Below are positions 12,206 to 13,326 of a DNA stretch of 13,326 nt, one piece after another; positions within the stretch are counted from its first letter, which is position 1, and every line of letters starts with the position of its first letter. A program made the position numbers and the translations under genes. This DNA is from Erysipelotrichaceae bacterium UBA3379 (GTDB lineage Bacteria; Bacillota_I; Bacilli_A; Erysipelotrichales; Coprobacillaceae): contig DEPZ01000022.1 of the NCBI GenBank assembly GCA_002359025.1, positions 1 to 13,326 on the forward strand. Reading direction: 5' to 3'. A model generated the notes under the pieces. The model was not told the origin of the DNA and did no database searches. It was given only the letters and a program-made list of their open reading frames with translations.

Positions 12206-13326
12206 ATGGTGAAAAGAGAATTAGTTCTTGTTATTGACTTTGGTGGGCAATATAACCAATTGGTTGCACGTCGTGTTCGTGAGTGTAATGTATATTGTGA
12301 AATTTACTCATACAAAGTGGCTATGGAAAAGATTAAAGAATTACAACCTAAAGGGATTATCTTAACTGGTGGTCCAAATAGTTGTTATGAAGAAGGAGCG
12401 CCTACATGTTCTAGAGAATTATTTGAACAAGGTATTCCAGTGCTTGGATTATGTTATGGAGCTCAATTGATGCAACATGTTTTAGGTGGTAAAGTTGAAA
12501 GAGCAAATGTACGAGAATATGGTAAATCTCATTTAACAGTTGATCAATCTTCTCCATTATTTAAAGATGTAGAAAAAGAAAGTATTTGTTGGATGAGCCA
12601 TTTCGATTATATTTCAAAAACTGCACCTGGATTTAATGTTGTTGCGACAACACCTGATTGTCCAGTTGCAGCTTGTGAAAATCAAGAAGCAGGATTATAT
12701 GCGATTCAATACCATCCAGAAGTTTTACATACACAATTTGGAACAAAGATGTTATCTAACTTCGTATTAGGTGTATGTGGATGTGCTGGAGATTGGCGTA
12801 TGGATTCTTTTGTAGAGGAATCTATTAAAGAAATTAAAGCAAGAGTTGGTAATGGTAAAGTTTTATGTGCTTTATCTGGTGGAGTTGATTCATCAGTTGC
12901 TGCAGTATTATTATCTAAGGCAATTGGAAATCAATTAACATGTGTATTTGTTGATCATGGTTTACTTCGTAAAAATGAAGGTGATGAAGTTGAAGCAGTA
13001 TTTGGTCCTGAAGGTCATTATGATTTAAACTTCATTAGAGTCAATGCTCAACAAAGATATTATGAAAAGTTAAAAGGTGTAGAAGAACCTGAAGCAAAAA
13101 GGAAAATCATTGGTGAAGAGTTTATTCGTGTATTTGAAGAAGAAGCAAATAAAATCGGTGCTGTTGATTTCTTAGTACAAGGAACTATTTATCCAGATGT
13201 GGTAGAAAGTGGTCTTGGTGGAGAATCTGCAGTAATCAAATCTCATCATAATGTTGGTGGATTACCTGATTGTGTAGACTTTAAAGAAATTATTGAACCT
13301 TTAAGAGATTTATTTAAAGATGAAGT
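12206..13326 (+). CDS. guaA: GMP synthase (glutamine-hydrolysing), 3' end outside window
   Basis: GuaA converts XMP to GMP using ATP and ammonia released from glutamine. The window holds 373 codons of an expected 510 or so, and the frame is open to the edge. The N-terminal class I glutamine amidotransferase domain shows DFGGQYNQL, TGGPNS, GLCYGAQ with nucleophile C83, and YHPEV with H170 and E172. The ATP pyrophosphatase domain begins at LSGGVDSS (S224-S230), followed by CVFVDHGLLRKNE, VQGTIYPDVVES and KSHHNVGGLP. ATG 12206 follows AAGGAGG by 4 nt; GTG 12209 is the next codon and would be spaced better, so the start is uncertain by one residue. The ribosome site begins at the last base of the purA stop codon, showing tight coupling. 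Confidence 0.97.
   Translation, partial: MVKRELVLVIDFGGQYNQLVARRVRECNVYCEIYSYKVAMEKIKELQPKGIILTGGPNSCYEEGAPTCSRELFEQGIPVLGLCYGAQLMQHVLGGKVERANVREYGKSHLTVDQSSPLFKDVEKESICWMSHFDYISKTAPGFNVVATTPDCPVAACENQEAGLYAIQYHPEVLHTQFGTKMLSNFVLGVCGCAGDWRMDSFVEESIKEIKARVGNGKVLCALSGGVDSSVAAVLLSKAIGNQLTCVFVDHGLLRKNEGDEVEAVFGPEGHYDLNFIRVNAQQRYYEKLKGVEEPEAKRKIIGEEFIRVFEEEANKIGAVDFLVQGTIYPDVVESGLGGESAVIKSHHNVGGLPDCVDFKEIIEPLRDLFKDE

Noticed and set aside
1..13326. Mobile element, prophage or CRISPR system
   Set aside because: No transposase, integrase, phage or cas gene, tRNA gene, or long terminal repeats were found on either strand.

Overview
The window is AT-rich, with A/T-biased third codon positions, TTG/GTG as alternative starts, strong AGGAGG-type ribosome sites and many short rho-independent terminators. 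This fits a low-GC Firmicute. The mix of an anaerobe-style EFR1 ferredoxin protein, an iron-sulfur flavoprotein, a cysteine-rich alpha-hydroxy-acid oxidase, a DUF368/PopT-type protein and a tandem purA-guaA pair suggests a strictly anaerobic gut bacterium, perhaps Erysipelotrichia (Coprobacillus/Thomasclavelia-like) or a clostridial relative. The lineage is an inference from gene content and was not tested.

Layout. (1) 24-2575 is a redox block: an aldo/keto reductase, an EFR1-type flavodoxin-ferredoxin protein and a small iron-sulfur flavoprotein, closed by a terminator. (2) 2593-4357 is a decaying stretch: a lipoprotein esterase broken by an in-frame TAG and with its catalytic His apparently replaced, a small XRE-type regulator with its own promoter and a terminator-like leader hairpin, and a possible remnant of a small membrane-protein gene. 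(3) 4358-5894 holds an FMN-dependent alpha-hydroxy-acid oxidase and a small helical protein, then a terminator. (4) 6159-8367 holds a PAS-PAS-GGDEF diguanylate cyclase and a DUF368 polytopic membrane protein with its own promoter. (5) 8495-9660 is a CinA-like protein with an unusual C-terminus. (6) 9663-9896 has no ORF but carries a strong promoter, a string of perfect hairpins and a terminator. It is read here as an unidentified ncRNA of about 200 nt and is the best candidate for something undescribed. (7) 9898-13326 holds a LysR-type regulator on the minus strand, divergent from purA-guaA, with a dyad placed between the two opposed promoters.

How the parts work together. purA and guaA take IMP toward AMP and (through XMP) GMP and are almost certainly co-transcribed; the position of the LysR gene and the shared dyad suggests, but does not prove, that it controls itself and/or purA. 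The first three genes form a plausible electron-transfer/detoxification group. The ncRNA is bounded on the left by the cinA terminator and on the right by a two-way terminator shared with the LysR gene, so it is a transcription unit of its own rather than a leader of either neighbour.
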